NCBI RefSeq assembly: GCF_030009775.1
Contig: NZ_JASCTH010000029.1
Span: forward strand, 1,823-65,822
Direction of reading: 5' to 3'
From: Actinoplanes sandaracinus
GTDB taxonomy: Bacteria > Actinomycetota > Actinomycetes > Mycobacteriales > Micromonosporaceae
Length of the DNA stretch: 64,000 bases
The notes beneath the pieces are model-generated. The model was not told the origin of the DNA and ran no database searches. It saw nothing but the letters and a program-made list of their open reading frames with translations. The position numbers and the translations under genes are program-made. Below, piece by piece: positions 1-7,504 of this stretch. Numbering within the stretch: position 1 is the stretch's first letter; every line of letters begins with the position of its first letter.

Positions 1-422
1 CCCACCCCGAACCTCCACGGACAGCGCGGGGGGTTGGGCGTCCGGGTGCCGCCGAACCGAACGGCTATTGGGGCCGAGACGGCCGTCCTTCGGGCCGAAA
101 GCCGGCCGGAAGGCGACGCCCCGGCAGCTGCTGGCCTTGGGAGTCACTCAAACGCCGGACGACGGGGGTGTCATCGGCGTGAAAGCTGGCTTTCACTGGA
201 GGTATGGGCCGTACTCCGCAGAGACGCATGACCACTGGCGACGTCCATCGGGGCCTCCGCCAGCTGATCACCTCCATCGCACGCAGTCCGAACGCGCGAG
301 GCCGTGGGGACCGCATTTTTAAGCTGACCACCTGATCAATTGCAAGATCAGCTTAAGGATCTCGATGAGGCTGGCTCATTTCCGGACGACTGTGGCCCGG
401 TGCCGGCGTCGGAACGCACCGG
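1..422. other. non-coding stretch, no gene seen
   Basis: No open frame here has convincing codon bias, a signal peptide or a family motif. The only structure I see is the AAGCTGA/TCAGCTT inverted repeat at 321-354, which lies downstream of the minus-strand operon that ends at 423. Confidence 0.5.
321..354. repeat. inverted repeat downstream of secreted-protein operon
   Basis: AAGCTGA (321-327) is matched by TCAGCTT (348-354), and CTGATC (332-337) by GATCAG (346-351). Two alternative hairpins can therefore form. It lies about 70 nt beyond the stop of the minus-strand operon and may end its transcripts, but there is no T tract on that strand, so the terminator role is only inferred. Confidence 0.4.
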
Positions 423-968
423 TCAAAGGTTGCCGCTCATCGCGCTCACTTGGTCTTCGATCGCTTTAACGCTCATCCGAGTGGAGTCGTGAGCGGTCGA
501 CGGGTCGGACGACAGGACGGTGTACTCCGTGATCGCCGCTGTTCCGATACCCAGACGGATTCCGACTCGGATCCGGCCGGTGGGAGACTTCCTCTCGTCC
601 ACGTGCTCGCAGAACGCCCCGGTGAAGTTTTTCATGTGATATTTGGCGTGGTAGTTGAGTTCGATTGTGCCCTGGTACGCGAAGCCTTCCATCTTCCCTT
701 TGACTGTCGCGGCGTCGATGGCGCCGTCCACCCACCGCTCATGGCCCCGGCAGATCTCCACTTTGACAGTGTTGAAAGGATCCTTGATCGTTTTGCGACT
801 GACGTCGTCCTCGTGTCTGTCGAACGCCCGCCCTGTGAGATATCGGGCAATTCTGTCGCTGGTGATCTGAGCGATCGGGTCGTCCGCCCGAGCCGGAGCC
901 CCTTGTAGAATGACGGTTACCGCGACACAGGCGGCCAGAGAATTAGTCAGTACAGGGCGCAAAGGCAT
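423..968 (-). CDS. secreted protein of unknown function (operon gene 3)
   Basis: A 181-residue protein of no family I recognise. The chosen ATG at 968 gives a classical Sec signal peptide: two basic residues, a hydrophobic stretch rich in Leu, Val and Ala, and a cut near GAPARA-DD. AAGGAA sits a few bases upstream. A longer frame to 1037 would place 23 charged residues before the signal and overlap the upstream gene. The mature part is hydrophilic, has two Cys (in EICRGHE and FCEHVDE) that may pair, and a Gly-rich beta-like stretch near RVGIRLGIG. It follows operon gene 2 after 22 nt and is presumably co-expressed with it. Exported location is well supported; the role is unknown. Confidence 0.75.
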   Translation of the reverse strand: MPLRPVLTNSLAACVAVTVILQGAPARADDPIAQITSDRIARYLTGRAFDRHEDDVSRKTIKDPFNTVKVEICRGHERWVDGAIDAATVKGKMEGFAYQGTIELNYHAKYHMKNFTGAFCEHVDERKSPTGRIRVGIRLGIGTAAITEYTVLSSDPSTAHDSTRMSVKAIEDQVSAMSGNL

Positions 969-990
969 GGCATTTTCCTTTTCATTCGCT

Positions 991-1395
991 CTACCAAACG
1001 CACCGAATGTCGCCGGCTGCCTCGGGAAACCGCACACAATCGATCAACCCGATTTTTTCATCCAGGGTTTCGCCCATCAAGCGCGCTGCGAACGGCTCCG
1101 CAGATTTCCGGCAGTTCTGGATGTCGGCGACCAGTCCGCTGCCGGTGTCGCGCCAAGCGCTGTGGTCGCACCGTAGAATCGCTTCACGAAACTCCGGAGT
1201 GATCTCGGCGGCGACCGCTGAGATGTCACCGTCCGTAGCTGTGGCCTTTCCCTGAACGACCGCATTCCACTGAATCATCAGCATCTTAAGGTTTTCGCAG
1301 CAAGAACTCTGGCCGGCGGGTGCTGCTGCTGCAGGAAAAGGACCGGCCGTCATCATCGCCGCCAGCGTGACCCCGGCCAGTGCTCGCCCTCTCAT
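991..1395 (-). CDS. small secreted Cys-rich protein (operon gene 2)
   Basis: A 134-residue protein with an N-terminal Sec signal (MRGRALAGVTLAAMM, cut near AAAA-PAG). The mature part is about 110 residues and holds six Cys: a CC pair, single Cys in LRCDH, QNCRK and IDCVR, and a final CVW at the C-terminus. This suggests a disulfide-stabilised exported protein. Its ATG overlaps the stop of operon gene 1 by 4 nt (ATGA), so translation is probably coupled. I do not recognise the family. A helical small secreted protein is as far as the sequence goes. Confidence 0.75.
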   Translation of the reverse strand: MRGRALAGVTLAAMMTAGPFPAAAAPAGQSSCCENLKMLMIQWNAVVQGKATATDGDISAVAAEITPEFREAILRCDHSAWRDTGSGLVADIQNCRKSAEPFAARLMGETLDEKIGLIDCVRFPEAAGDIRCVW

Positions 1396-1775
1396 GGGTT
1401 TGGCTTCATGAGAACAATTCGAATGATCTGGCTCCGTGCTCTGTCGCCGCTCAGAAGAACGTCGACCGGCTTGCGGAAGGTCATAGCTGCCAGCGCAACT
1501 GCGAGAACCTGATCCGAACCGTTCTTGCTGTCATACCAGCCGCGCTCGACCTTTCCACTTGGATCTTCCAGCATAACCCCGACAGTTCCTGTATCGGTCA
1601 TCGGTCCGGCGCCCTGTACCTCGCAAGAGCGGCAATACACTTCAACCTCCGCTGAAGCGCCGGAATTTACCGCCGAAGCCGGCTCGCCGAACCCGACAGA
1701 GAATGCGGTCACGGCTGTGATCGCCGACCATAGAATTCGGTGCCGCCGAGACGGTGATACATCCAGCAGGCTCAT
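1392..1775 (-). CDS. small secreted protein of unknown function (operon gene 1)
   Basis: 127 residues from the ATG at 1775, which has GGGGGA about 8 nt upstream. The frame runs back to 1916, but those extra residues are not signal-like. After a basic start, residues around 14-32 form a Sec signal, then a mature domain of about 95 residues with one CRSC pair. The order of beta-like segments and the late segment AAMTFRKPVDVLLSG loosely recall the small OB-fold B subunits of AB5 toxins. I regard this as a hint only, since no diagnostic motif is present. First gene of a three-gene operon; its stop overlaps the next start. Confidence 0.7.
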   Translation of the reverse strand: MSLLDVSPSRRHRILWSAITAVTAFSVGFGEPASAVNSGASAEVEVYCRSCEVQGAGPMTDTGTVGVMLEDPSGKVERGWYDSKNGSDQVLAVALAAMTFRKPVDVLLSGDRARSQIIRIVLMKPNP

Positions 1776-2521
1776 GATTTCATCCCCCGAGGCCTCGCAG
1801 TGCAGTATTCGAGGCGACACTAACCGGCCACAGCGATCCGAGGGGCCGATATCGAGTGACCGTCCCACGTTAGCGTGGAGGTCAAACCTTGAGGAATAGA
1901 AGTTCATGGCTGACACGAGGCGACGGCTTTGGCGCGAGTTTCAGGAGGGCCGGAACCCGGTGCTGGCCCCGCTGAGACCTTGTCGCTGTTCGCGTGCAGG
2001 GGCGCGGCGGCCTCTCTGCCGGACTCCGAGCCGCGCCGGACGGCTGCGGGACCAGCAACAGCCAGCCCCGGGCACCGCGCTTCGCACCGCTCATTTCGCG
2101 AGCGTAGAACCGGCTCTAACTTGAAGTAGAGAGACAGGCACTTACCTTGTGATTTAACCTGTGGCGCGACTCGGTGCTCTGCCTGCCGCCGGGCGGTCCG
2201 CTGTTACGCCTGGCCGGTGACCAGGATGAACCTAGCCGTGGCGGGTAGCGCGCCGCCGGTCTGAGAGCCCAGTGGAGTGTCGGAGGTCGGGACGGCGGAG
2301 GTTTACGTACACGTGCTGGCCAAGCCCTCGTCCCGCCGGGGTTCCTGAACCTCTGCCCTGCCCTGAGCGGTGGTGCCGCTACGCGGTGATACGAGGCCTT
2401 CGAGCAGCAACGCCCACGCCGAAGTGTCACTACCCACCCGGGTGGTACGTGACGGAGCGCTACAGCCAACCACGGCATAGGGTGCGCTCGCACAGTATCC
2501 GCTTTTGCCGCAAGACCGTCC
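1776..2521. other. intergenic, no convincing gene
   Basis: About 750 nt between the secreted-protein operon and the MFS gene. The short frames here are Arg/Pro-rich shadows without family resemblance or ribosome binding sites. Promoters for the minus-strand operon must lie near 1776-1900, but I cannot point to a clear -10/-35 pair. Confidence 0.45.
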
Positions 2522-3748
2522 TCACCATCGGCGCGAGCTGACCGTCTCCTCCGGGCTATGCGCGAGTTGCGGCATCCGCCGCCGAGCGCTCAGTGCCCGG
2601 GTGCCGGCGCCGGCGGCGAGGAACACGCCGCCGAGTAGTAGCCACCCGGGTAGGCCGAGTCCGATGGCTGTCGACGTGATGACGAGCGGGGCCGCAGCCT
2701 GGCCCATGGCCTCACCGGCCTGGCTGACGCCCTGGTAGGCGCCGGAGTTGGCCGGATCGGCCCATTCGAAGGCCAGTTCCCAGCCGCCGGTCTCGGAGAG
2801 GATCTCGCCGAGGCTGTGCGCCACGACCGCCGCCACCAGCAACGCGACGGCGAACCCGGCATCGCTCGGGTATCCGGCGGCCGCGTAGCAGAGACAAGCC
2901 GCCAGCAGCAGGACCGTACCGTGAAAGACCGCCCGCCCGGCCGACGGCACGTTGCCGACTAACCGGGTTGACCAGACCTGGAGGAGCGAGACCAGGCCGG
3001 TGTTCAGCAACAACAGCAACGCGACAGTGACGTCCGGCGCGGCGGTGTGGCCGGTCACCCACAGCGGCATCCCGACGGTGAGCAGCAGGGACTGCACACT
3101 CACCACGGCGTGCAGCGCGGTCGCGGTGAGATACCGGCGGTCTTTCAGCGGTGACCGGCCGCCCCGTGCCGGCCGGTCACCGCCGCCCCCTACGAGAGTG
3201 GGCAGAGCCCGCAAAGGCACAAGAGCGACCAGAGTGAGTACGGCCGCCGCCAGCACCGCCGCCAGATAAGCGGACCGGCTGCCCACCGCCAGCGCCACGG
3301 CGGCAAGGCCGGATCCGGCCGCAATGGACACGTTGTCCACGACCCGCAGCCAGGCCCGCACCCCGACCCGGTCCGGGCCGGTGAACGCTCGAGCCAGCAG
3401 CGCGACGTGAGCGGTCCGCTGCACACTCTCGGCGCCCACCGCCACGCAGGCGACCAGCACGAACGTGCCAGCGTCGCGGGTCAGGCAGTACGCCGCGAGT
3501 GCCCCGCCCTGCGCCGTGGCCGCGACGATCAACACCCGCCGCGGCCCGAATCGATCGCAGAGCCGCCCGGATGCGAACGCCGTCACCACTGCCCCGGCCC
3601 CGGCGATGGTGAGGCCCAGCCCGACGGTCGCTGGGCTGATCCCGGCCACCGTGGTGAAGAACAGCGCGCTGACGCTGAACATCACTCCCTTGGCTGTCGA
3701 GGTGGCCACGGTGGCCCAGGTCAGGACTTGTTTCACAGGCACGGGCAC
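2522..3748 (-). CDS. MFS family transporter
   Basis: A 408-residue integral membrane protein with about twelve hydrophobic helices, the normal length for a major facilitator. The motif-A loop between helices 2 and 3 is seen at residues 61-71 (GRLCDRFGPRR). A charged loop (around residues 195-210) separates the two halves. It probably exports a small molecule by proton antiport; the substrate cannot be read from sequence. It is transcribed divergently from the ArsR-type regulator at 3798, and the palindrome at 3781-3799 lies in the 49-nt gap. Local control by that regulator is therefore likely (inference). Confidence 0.85.
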   Translation of the reverse strand: MPVPVKQVLTWATVATSTAKGVMFSVSALFFTTVAGISPATVGLGLTIAGAGAVVTAFASGRLCDRFGPRRVLIVAATAQGGALAAYCLTRDAGTFVLVACVAVGAESVQRTAHVALLARAFTGPDRVGVRAWLRVVDNVSIAAGSGLAAVALAVGSRSAYLAAVLAAAVLTLVALVPLRALPTLVGGGGDRPARGGRSPLKDRRYLTATALHAVVSVQSLLLTVGMPLWVTGHTAAPDVTVALLLLLNTGLVSLLQVWSTRLVGNVPSAGRAVFHGTVLLLAACLCYAAAGYPSDAGFAVALLVAAVVAHSLGEILSETGGWELAFEWADPANSGAYQGVSQAGEAMGQAAAPLVITSTAIGLGLPGWLLLGGVFLAAGAGTRALSARRRMPQLAHSPEETVSSRRW

Positions 3749-3780
3749 AGTTCACCCGCCGCGGCCGCAGGACACGATTG

Positions 3781-3799
3781 ATGTAGCGTTATGCTTCAT
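3781..3799. promoter_or_regulatory. probable ArsR-type operator (imperfect palindrome)
   Basis: ATGTAGCGTTATGCTTCAT is a 19-bp imperfect palindrome with 14 of 18 arm positions matched around a central T. It ends inside the start codon of the regulator gene (ATG 3798-3800) and lies about 30 nt before the start of the divergent MFS gene. Its place suits a site where the regulator represses itself and the transporter. Regulator binding is inferred. Confidence 0.6.
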
Positions 3800-4772
3800 G
3801 TCGGTGCGATACAAGCTCGTCGGCCCCGACCTGGCGAGCGTCCGGTTCGCCGTCTCGCCTCTCAACGAGCTGATTCTGTCGCTGCGTAGCTGGCGCGATC
3901 CCGGCCGCTACCCGATCCACCTGCCGTGGATTCGCCGCATGCAGCAAGCCCGCGACGCTCTCGACACCGAGATGCTGCTGGCCCTCATCGACGAGCGAAC
4001 GTGGACCCCCGACTTCCTGAGCCCGCCGCCACGCTCACCGCTGACCCGCATCGAGGACGAACTCACCACGATCGCGGCCACCCCGCTCGACGTGGTCCAC
4101 CGGGACCTGCGCCTGATCTACCGCTCCGACGAGCGCATCCCACCGCCACTTCGCGAGCCGGGCGCGCTCTCCCGCGTGGTCACCGCCCTGGCCGGCTACT
4201 GGGACCGGTGCTTCGCCGCCCACTGGCCCCGGATGCGCGCCCTGCTGGAGGGCGACGTCACGCACCGCGGGCGCGAGATCGCCCAGCACGGCCTGGCCAC
4301 GATGTTCGCCGGCCTGTCCGACCGGGTCACCATGACAGGCGACACCGTGGAGGTACGCCTGCACTCCAACGTCCACTACACCCGCCCGACCCTGGGCGGC
4401 CTCACCCTGGTCCCGACCATGTGGACCCCTGCGGTGGCGGCCCCCATCTCCCCCGATAAGCCCCCGATGATCATCTACCTGGCCCGGGGTTCCGGCACCC
4501 TGTGGCAGCCCGAGCCCCTACCCGCCCCGGGAGCCCTGGCCGCCCTGCTCGGCGCCCACCGGGCCGGCCTGCTCGCCCGCATGGACACCCCCGCGTCCTC
4601 CACCGAACTCGCGACCCGCCTCGGCGTCACCACCACCGCGGTGAACCAGCACCTACGCGCTCTGCGCGCAGGCGGCCTCCTGGTCAGCGCCCGCCACGGC
4701 CGTTCGGTCCTCTACCGCCGCTCCGATCTGGGCGACCGCCTCCTGACCGGATCAGAGAATCCGCAGCGATGA
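3798..4772 (+). CDS. ArsR-family (DUF5937-like) winged-helix regulator
   Basis: 324 residues from the ATG at 3798. The frame extends further upstream, but that part is a shadow of the MFS gene. The N-terminal ~240 residues resemble the DUF5937-type domain of actinobacterial ArsR proteins (start RYKLVGPDLASVRFAVSPL). The C-terminus holds a winged helix-turn-helix: ELATRLGVTTTAVNQHLRAL followed by the wing GLLVSARHGRSVLYRRS. The metal-binding Cys of classic ArsR are absent, so it probably senses something other than thiophilic metals. There is no ribosome binding site, and the message may be leaderless. Divergent to the MFS gene, which it likely controls. Confidence 0.85.
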   Translation: MSVRYKLVGPDLASVRFAVSPLNELILSLRSWRDPGRYPIHLPWIRRMQQARDALDTEMLLALIDERTWTPDFLSPPPRSPLTRIEDELTTIAATPLDVVHRDLRLIYRSDERIPPPLREPGALSRVVTALAGYWDRCFAAHWPRMRALLEGDVTHRGREIAQHGLATMFAGLSDRVTMTGDTVEVRLHSNVHYTRPTLGGLTLVPTMWTPAVAAPISPDKPPMIIYLARGSGTLWQPEPLPAPGALAALLGAHRAGLLARMDTPASSTELATRLGVTTTAVNQHLRALRAGGLLVSARHGRSVLYRRSDLGDRLLTGSENPQR

Positions 4773-4914
4773 TCCGGGGTGTTTGGCCGCGATGACTCCG
4801 CCGGTTTGCTGTGCTGCGAGGAACGCCGGCTGGGCGTCTGCGGGTGGTCGACGGTGCAGGGCTCTTGGCGACGAGAGCCCTGCAGCTACGACGAGCAACC
4901 GCCGTAGACGATGG

Positions 4915-5346
4915 TCACGGTGTAGGAGGAGCCACCTCAGGGGCCGGTGTCCCAGCCGTGCGACGTCGCAGCTCGCGCAGCTGACCTAACGCGACGGCCA
5001 GCTCGTCGCGTGGCCACTTGTTCTCCTTATCGAGGCGTTGGTTGCGGGCACTTAGTGCCCGCACCACCTGCTCGTGAGAGGCGGTGGTGATCTGCTGCGC
5101 GGCCGGCGCCGGTATCCGCTGGCTGGGACCGCGTCTCGCGGCGATGTCGCGCAATCGGGCCAGCAGCTCGTGCTGGGCCGCTTCATACAGAAATGTCCGC
5201 GAGACGCCTGCTGCCGCGGCGATCGCGGCGACGCTGACCCGCCCAGCACCGGACTGGAGCTGGTCCAGCACGGCGTTGACCCGGGCGGTGCACTCGACGT
5301 GACCGCGCTCGGCTGCGTTGAGGGCCGGCCTCACGAATAGCTTCAC
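4915..5346 (-). CDS. TnpC-like DUF6262 protein (orphan of a Tn554-type integrase set)
   Basis: A 143-residue, mostly helical protein. It has a TetR-like helix-turn-helix near the N-terminus (VAAIAAAAGVSRTFLYEAA), a short linker, and a coiled-coil segment near residues 93-125 (RALSARNQRLDKENKW). That order matches DUF6262/TnpC-like proteins, normally encoded just downstream of two tyrosine recombinases (TnpA/TnpB) in Tn554-type elements. No intact recombinase is found upstream on the same strand; 5347-5935 holds only broken coding-like DNA. It is therefore probably the remaining part of a decayed mobile element at the left side of the tRNA array. Family assignment is by pattern. Confidence 0.65.
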   Translation of the reverse strand: MKLFVRPALNAAERGHVECTARVNAVLDQLQSGAGRVSVAAIAAAAGVSRTFLYEAAQHELLARLRDIAARRGPSQRIPAPAAQQITTASHEQVVRALSARNQRLDKENKWPRDELAVALGQLRELRRRTAGTPAPEVAPPTP

Positions 5347-5935
5347 GGACTTCAGCCGGTGGAATCTGGCGGTTGCGGAAAGCGTGTGCTGGGAACCGTT
5401 CGGCCTCGGCGAGGCGCCGATCGTGGTCGAGCATGCTCCGCCGCTTGCGGCAGGGTGCCGACAGCGCGCTTGTGGACCTTCGCGCCGGCTCGGCCGTTTC
5501 GGCGATGGCGTCAGCGGTCTGAGTCAGGGCCTCGAACATGTCGGGCGGTTTGCTGTCCATGACGATCGTCTGCTCGCGTATCCGGCGACATCTAGCAGTT
5601 CAGCCGGGCTCAGCGGCCAGCTGGGTGATCATGCTGGCGGCGGCTGGCGCGGCCAGGCCTCGGCGGCGTGGGCCGCCATGGAGAGCGGGCCGTCCTCGCC
5701 GACCTCGGCCGCGAGTCGCCGCAGTCGCGGCAGGCGACGGTGTCGCCGCCCCGGGTCAGCCCGGCCAGCGCCTCCACCCGGTCACCAGGGCCGGGGTCGT
5801 CACGGCCCGCGACGAGCAGCTGCCCGCTGACCGGGACGGTTGAAGGCGTAGTCGCGCAGGACGCTCAACACGGTCGCCCGGACCCGGCCGTCCCGGTCTG
5901 TGCCACGGAACGCGGCTAAGCGGCCGGATTCAGTG
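5347..5935 (-). pseudogene. degraded coding-like DNA upstream of the TnpC-like gene
   Basis: On the minus strand several stretches read like protein but in different frames. One gives VRATVLSVLRDYAF; another gives GLTRGGDTVACRDCG and seems to continue as LAAEVGEDGPLSMAAHAAEAW after a frame change; a third (5560 downward) starts MDSKPPDMFEALTQTADAI. Stops and frame changes break them up. Where a DUF6262 gene sits, recombinase genes are expected upstream, so this may be what remains of them. I could not see an R-H-R-Y catalytic set. Confidence 0.3.
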
Positions 5936-6330
5936 ATGTCGCGATCCTAGCCCTGGGATGTAAATAGCTAGTGCGCATTGGGGGTCGTCAGGCAGACTGA
6001 TCCCAGCGCCGCCGAGGGGGACGAGAAATACCGCTCAGAAAAGCGTTGACGAATGAACTGTGATCGGGCATCGTGGATGGCGACACCGCGCCAATAGTTT
6101 CGAGGGGAGTTGAACCGTCATGTCAGGGAAGCCGAGCTGCGCGATCGCCCAATCCCGGGCGTCGTGGTATGGGTTCGCCATGCCCGCCGTGACGGCGAGA
6201 TTGCACCTGCGAGGTCATGAATCCAGCCGTGACCTGGAGCGGTGGAGCGGGTAGCGCAGCAGTGTCTGTGTCTACGCCGCCCACCTCAGTAGCCGAGGAA
6301 TGGGCGGTTTTTCGTTCCCGGACATTTATT
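5936..6330. other. non-coding stretch before tRNA array
   Basis: No convincing gene. It ends with the hairpin and T5 run at 6277-6312, just 18 nt before the first tRNA. Transcription into the array must therefore start close to 6312-6331 or read through the hairpin. Confidence 0.45.
6277..6312 (+). terminator. rho-independent terminator
   Basis: CCGCCCA (6277-6283) pairs with TGGGCGG (6301-6307), with an additional CTC/GAG pairing inside, and is followed by TTTTT (6308-6312). This is the classical layout for the plus strand. It insulates the tRNA array from upstream transcription. Confidence 0.7.
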
Positions 6331-6404
6331 ACGGGTGTAGCTCAACGGTATAGAGCACCGGTCTCCAAAACCGAAGGTTGCAGGTTCGAATCCTGCCGCC
6401 CGTG
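6331..6404 (+). tRNA. tRNA-Trp(CCA)
   Basis: First member of the array. Acceptor ACGGGTG/CGCCCGT, D stem GCTC/GAGC, anticodon loop CTCCAAA, T arm GCAGG-TTCGAAT-CCTGC, discriminator G. The outermost anticodon-stem pair is mismatched; otherwise canonical. CCA is not encoded. Confidence 0.93.
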
Positions 6405-6500
6405 CGTGCCCTGAATGCGTTCAGTGGAATTGTTTTCTGTTAACTCAACAGTGGATGGCATGTATTCAGCAACCCATTTCGGTGGGTCTGCTGGTGATGA

Positions 6501-6536
6501 CCCGGCGCGGCACCGATGTCGTGGTGCCGCGCCGGG
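6501..6536. repeat. perfect 14-bp hairpin
   Basis: CCCGGCGCGGCACC (6501-6514) and GGTGCCGCGCCGGG (6523-6536) are exact reverse complements around an 8-nt loop. No T run follows, so it may be an RNA processing or pausing structure rather than a terminator. Confidence 0.7.
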
Positions 6537-6541
6537 ATGAT

Positions 6542-6613
6542 CCGGACCGAGGAGACGGCAACCCGCCTACTTCTCCGAGTCGGAGACACCCCGTTCGACT
6601 CGGGTGGTCCGGA
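6542..6613 (+). tRNA. degenerate tRNA-like gene, anticodon unclear
   Basis: Acceptor CCGGACC/GGTCCGG is perfect and a T arm with loop TTCGACT is present, but I cannot fold a normal D or anticodon arm from the 40 nt between. A CTCCG/CGGAG element lies where the anticodon arm should be. Probably a decayed or highly divergent tRNA. Confidence 0.45.
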
Positions 6614-6620
6614 CGCAGAT

Positions 6621-6692
6621 GGGCTTGTGGCGCAGCAGGTAGCGCACCGGTGCGGCATACCGGAGGCGGCGGTTCGAATCCGTCCAGGTCCA
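6621..6692 (+). tRNA. tRNA-Ala(GGC)-like, C33
   Basis: Acceptor GGGCTTG/CAGGTCC (with G-U pairs), D stem GCGC/GCGC, anticodon stem CCGGT/ACCGG, loop GCGGCAT, T loop TTCGAAT, discriminator A. The loop has C where nearly all tRNAs have U33, so the anticodon reading GGC is less secure. Confidence 0.7.
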
Positions 6693-6735
6693 CGCAGCAG
6701 GCGCCGCCCCTGGTTGTGTGGGGGGGCTTGACTCT

Positions 6736-6808
6736 TGCCTTCCTGGCGTAAGCGGCAGCGCACACGGTTGAAGCCCGTGGGGTCTCCGTTCGACTCGGGG
6801 GAAGGCAC
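6736..6808 (+). tRNA. tRNA-Phe(GAA)
   Basis: Acceptor TGCCTTC/GAAGGCA, anticodon stem CACGG/CCGTG, loop TTGAAGC, T arm CTCCG-TTCGACT-CGGGG. It is followed by a CCCGGCC/GGCCGGG inverted repeat at 6811-6840 before the next tRNA. Confidence 0.85.
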
Positions 6809-6844
6809 CACCCGGCCGAGGCACAGCCCCTCCGGCCGGGAGAA

Positions 6845-6918
6845 CGCCCGTGAGGCTGAGGTAGGTAGACCACCGGACTCTCGATCCGGAAGACCGGGTT
6901 CAACCCCCGGACGGGCGA
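6845..6918 (+). tRNA. tRNA-Glu(CTC)
   Basis: Acceptor CGCCCGT/ACGGGCG, anticodon stem CCGGA/TCCGG, loop CTCTCGA, T arm CCGGG-TTCAACC-CCCGG, discriminator A. The D arm is weakly paired. Confidence 0.85.
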
Positions 6919-6932
6919 CGCAACACCAGCAT

Positions 6933-7005
6933 GCGGTCGTGGTGAACTCGGCGGACACGCCGGTCTTCCACACCGGAGAAGCGGGTTCGATGCCCGCCGG
7001 CCGCT
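6933..7005 (+). tRNA. tRNA-Gly(TCC)
   Basis: Acceptor GCGGTCG/CGGCCGC, anticodon stem CCGGT/ACCGG, loop CTTCCAC, T arm GCGGG-TTCGATG-CCCGC, discriminator T as usual for bacterial glycine tRNAs. Confidence 0.9.
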
Positions 7006-7013
7006 CTGGTGCA

Positions 7014-7114
7014 GGGAAGAGGCGGCGGACGCCGCAGTCAACCGGCTGGCACGGTGGCCACCGTGCGGCCTGGGAGCCGCCGGCGTCGAGCGGAAGGCCA
7101 CCGCCCCTCTTCCC
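7014..7114 (+). ncRNA. candidate structured RNA closed by a 9-bp helix
   Basis: GGGAAGAGG (7014-7022) is exactly complementary to CCTCTTCCC (7106-7114), enclosing 83 nt. Inside are a perfect palindrome GCACGGTGGCCACCGTGC and a small stem GCGG-AAGGCCA-CCGC next to the closing helix, placed like a T arm. It lies in the array between tRNA-Gly(TCC) and tRNA-Gln(TTG), where a tRNA would be expected, but lacks a TTCGA loop and any readable anticodon. It could be a tRNA-like RNA or a strongly diverged tRNA with an insert. Confidence 0.45.
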
Positions 7115-7124
7115 GGCACCTTCT

Positions 7125-7195
7125 TGGGGGTTCGGCTAACGGCAGGCCGCCGAGCTTTGACCTCGGTCGTGTGGGTTCGAGTCCCGCACCCCCAG
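7125..7195 (+). tRNA. tRNA-Gln(TTG)
   Basis: Acceptor TGGGGGT/ACCCCCA with U1-A72 and discriminator G, the normal glutamine identity set. Anticodon stem CCGAG/CTCGG, loop CTTTGAC, T arm GTGGG-TTCGAGT-CCCGC. Confidence 0.9.
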
Positions 7196-7204
7196 CGCCC
7201 GTAT

Positions 7205-7277
7205 GCCGCGGTAACCCAACGGCAGAGGTAGCCGGTTCAAGTTCGGCTCAGTGCGGGTTCGACTCCCGCTCGCGGCA
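7205..7277 (+). tRNA. tRNA-Leu(CAA) on a class I body
   Basis: Acceptor GCCGCGG/TCGCGGC, anticodon stem GCCGG/TCGGC, loop TTCAAGT, T arm GCGGG-TTCGACT-CCCGC, discriminator A. The variable loop is only about 5 nt. Chromosomal leucine tRNAs have a long variable arm, so this is an accessory-type leucine tRNA. Confidence 0.75.
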
Positions 7278-7285
7278 CGTGTCCT

Positions 7286-7356
7286 GCCTTCGCTCGACGG
7301 GTCGGGTCCCGCGCTGGTACAGGCGGGCAACGCGGGTTCGAGCCCCGCCGAAGGCT
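7286..7356 (+). tRNA. degenerate tRNA-Thr(GGT)-like
   Basis: Acceptor GCCTTCG/CGAAGGC and T arm GCGGG-TTCGAGC-CCCGC are perfect. The anticodon stem pairs as CCCGC/GCGGG but encloses 10 nt instead of 7. Within it CTGGTAC would read GGT with U33 and A37. Confidence 0.5.
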
Positions 7357-7384
7357 CTTCCGAGCGCACCACGCGGTGCGTCTC

Positions 7385-7456
7385 GCGGCTGTAGCACAAC
7401 GGTCAGTGCGCCGCCTTGCCATGGCGGAGACCGGGGTTCGACTCCCCGTAGCCGCT
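7385..7456 (+). tRNA. tRNA-Gly(GCC)
   Basis: Acceptor GCGGCTG/TAGCCGC, anticodon stem CCGCC/GGCGG, loop TTGCCAT, T arm CGGGG-TTCGACT-CCCCG, discriminator T. Fully canonical. Confidence 0.92.
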
Positions 7457-7504
7457 CATGTCCAGCAACACCGACGACGAAGAGAGAGGAAGGAGGTGGA
7501 CCCG

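Noticed and set aside
1929..2493. Short frames on both strands between the secreted-protein operon and the MFS gene
   Set aside because: Arg/Pro/Ser-rich shadows without ribosome sites, motifs or consistent codon bias.
5183..5560. 125-codon minus-strand frame overlapping the TnpC-like gene
   Set aside because: Its second half is an out-of-frame reading of the TnpC-like gene. Only the first ~70 codons look protein-like and are counted in the degraded region.
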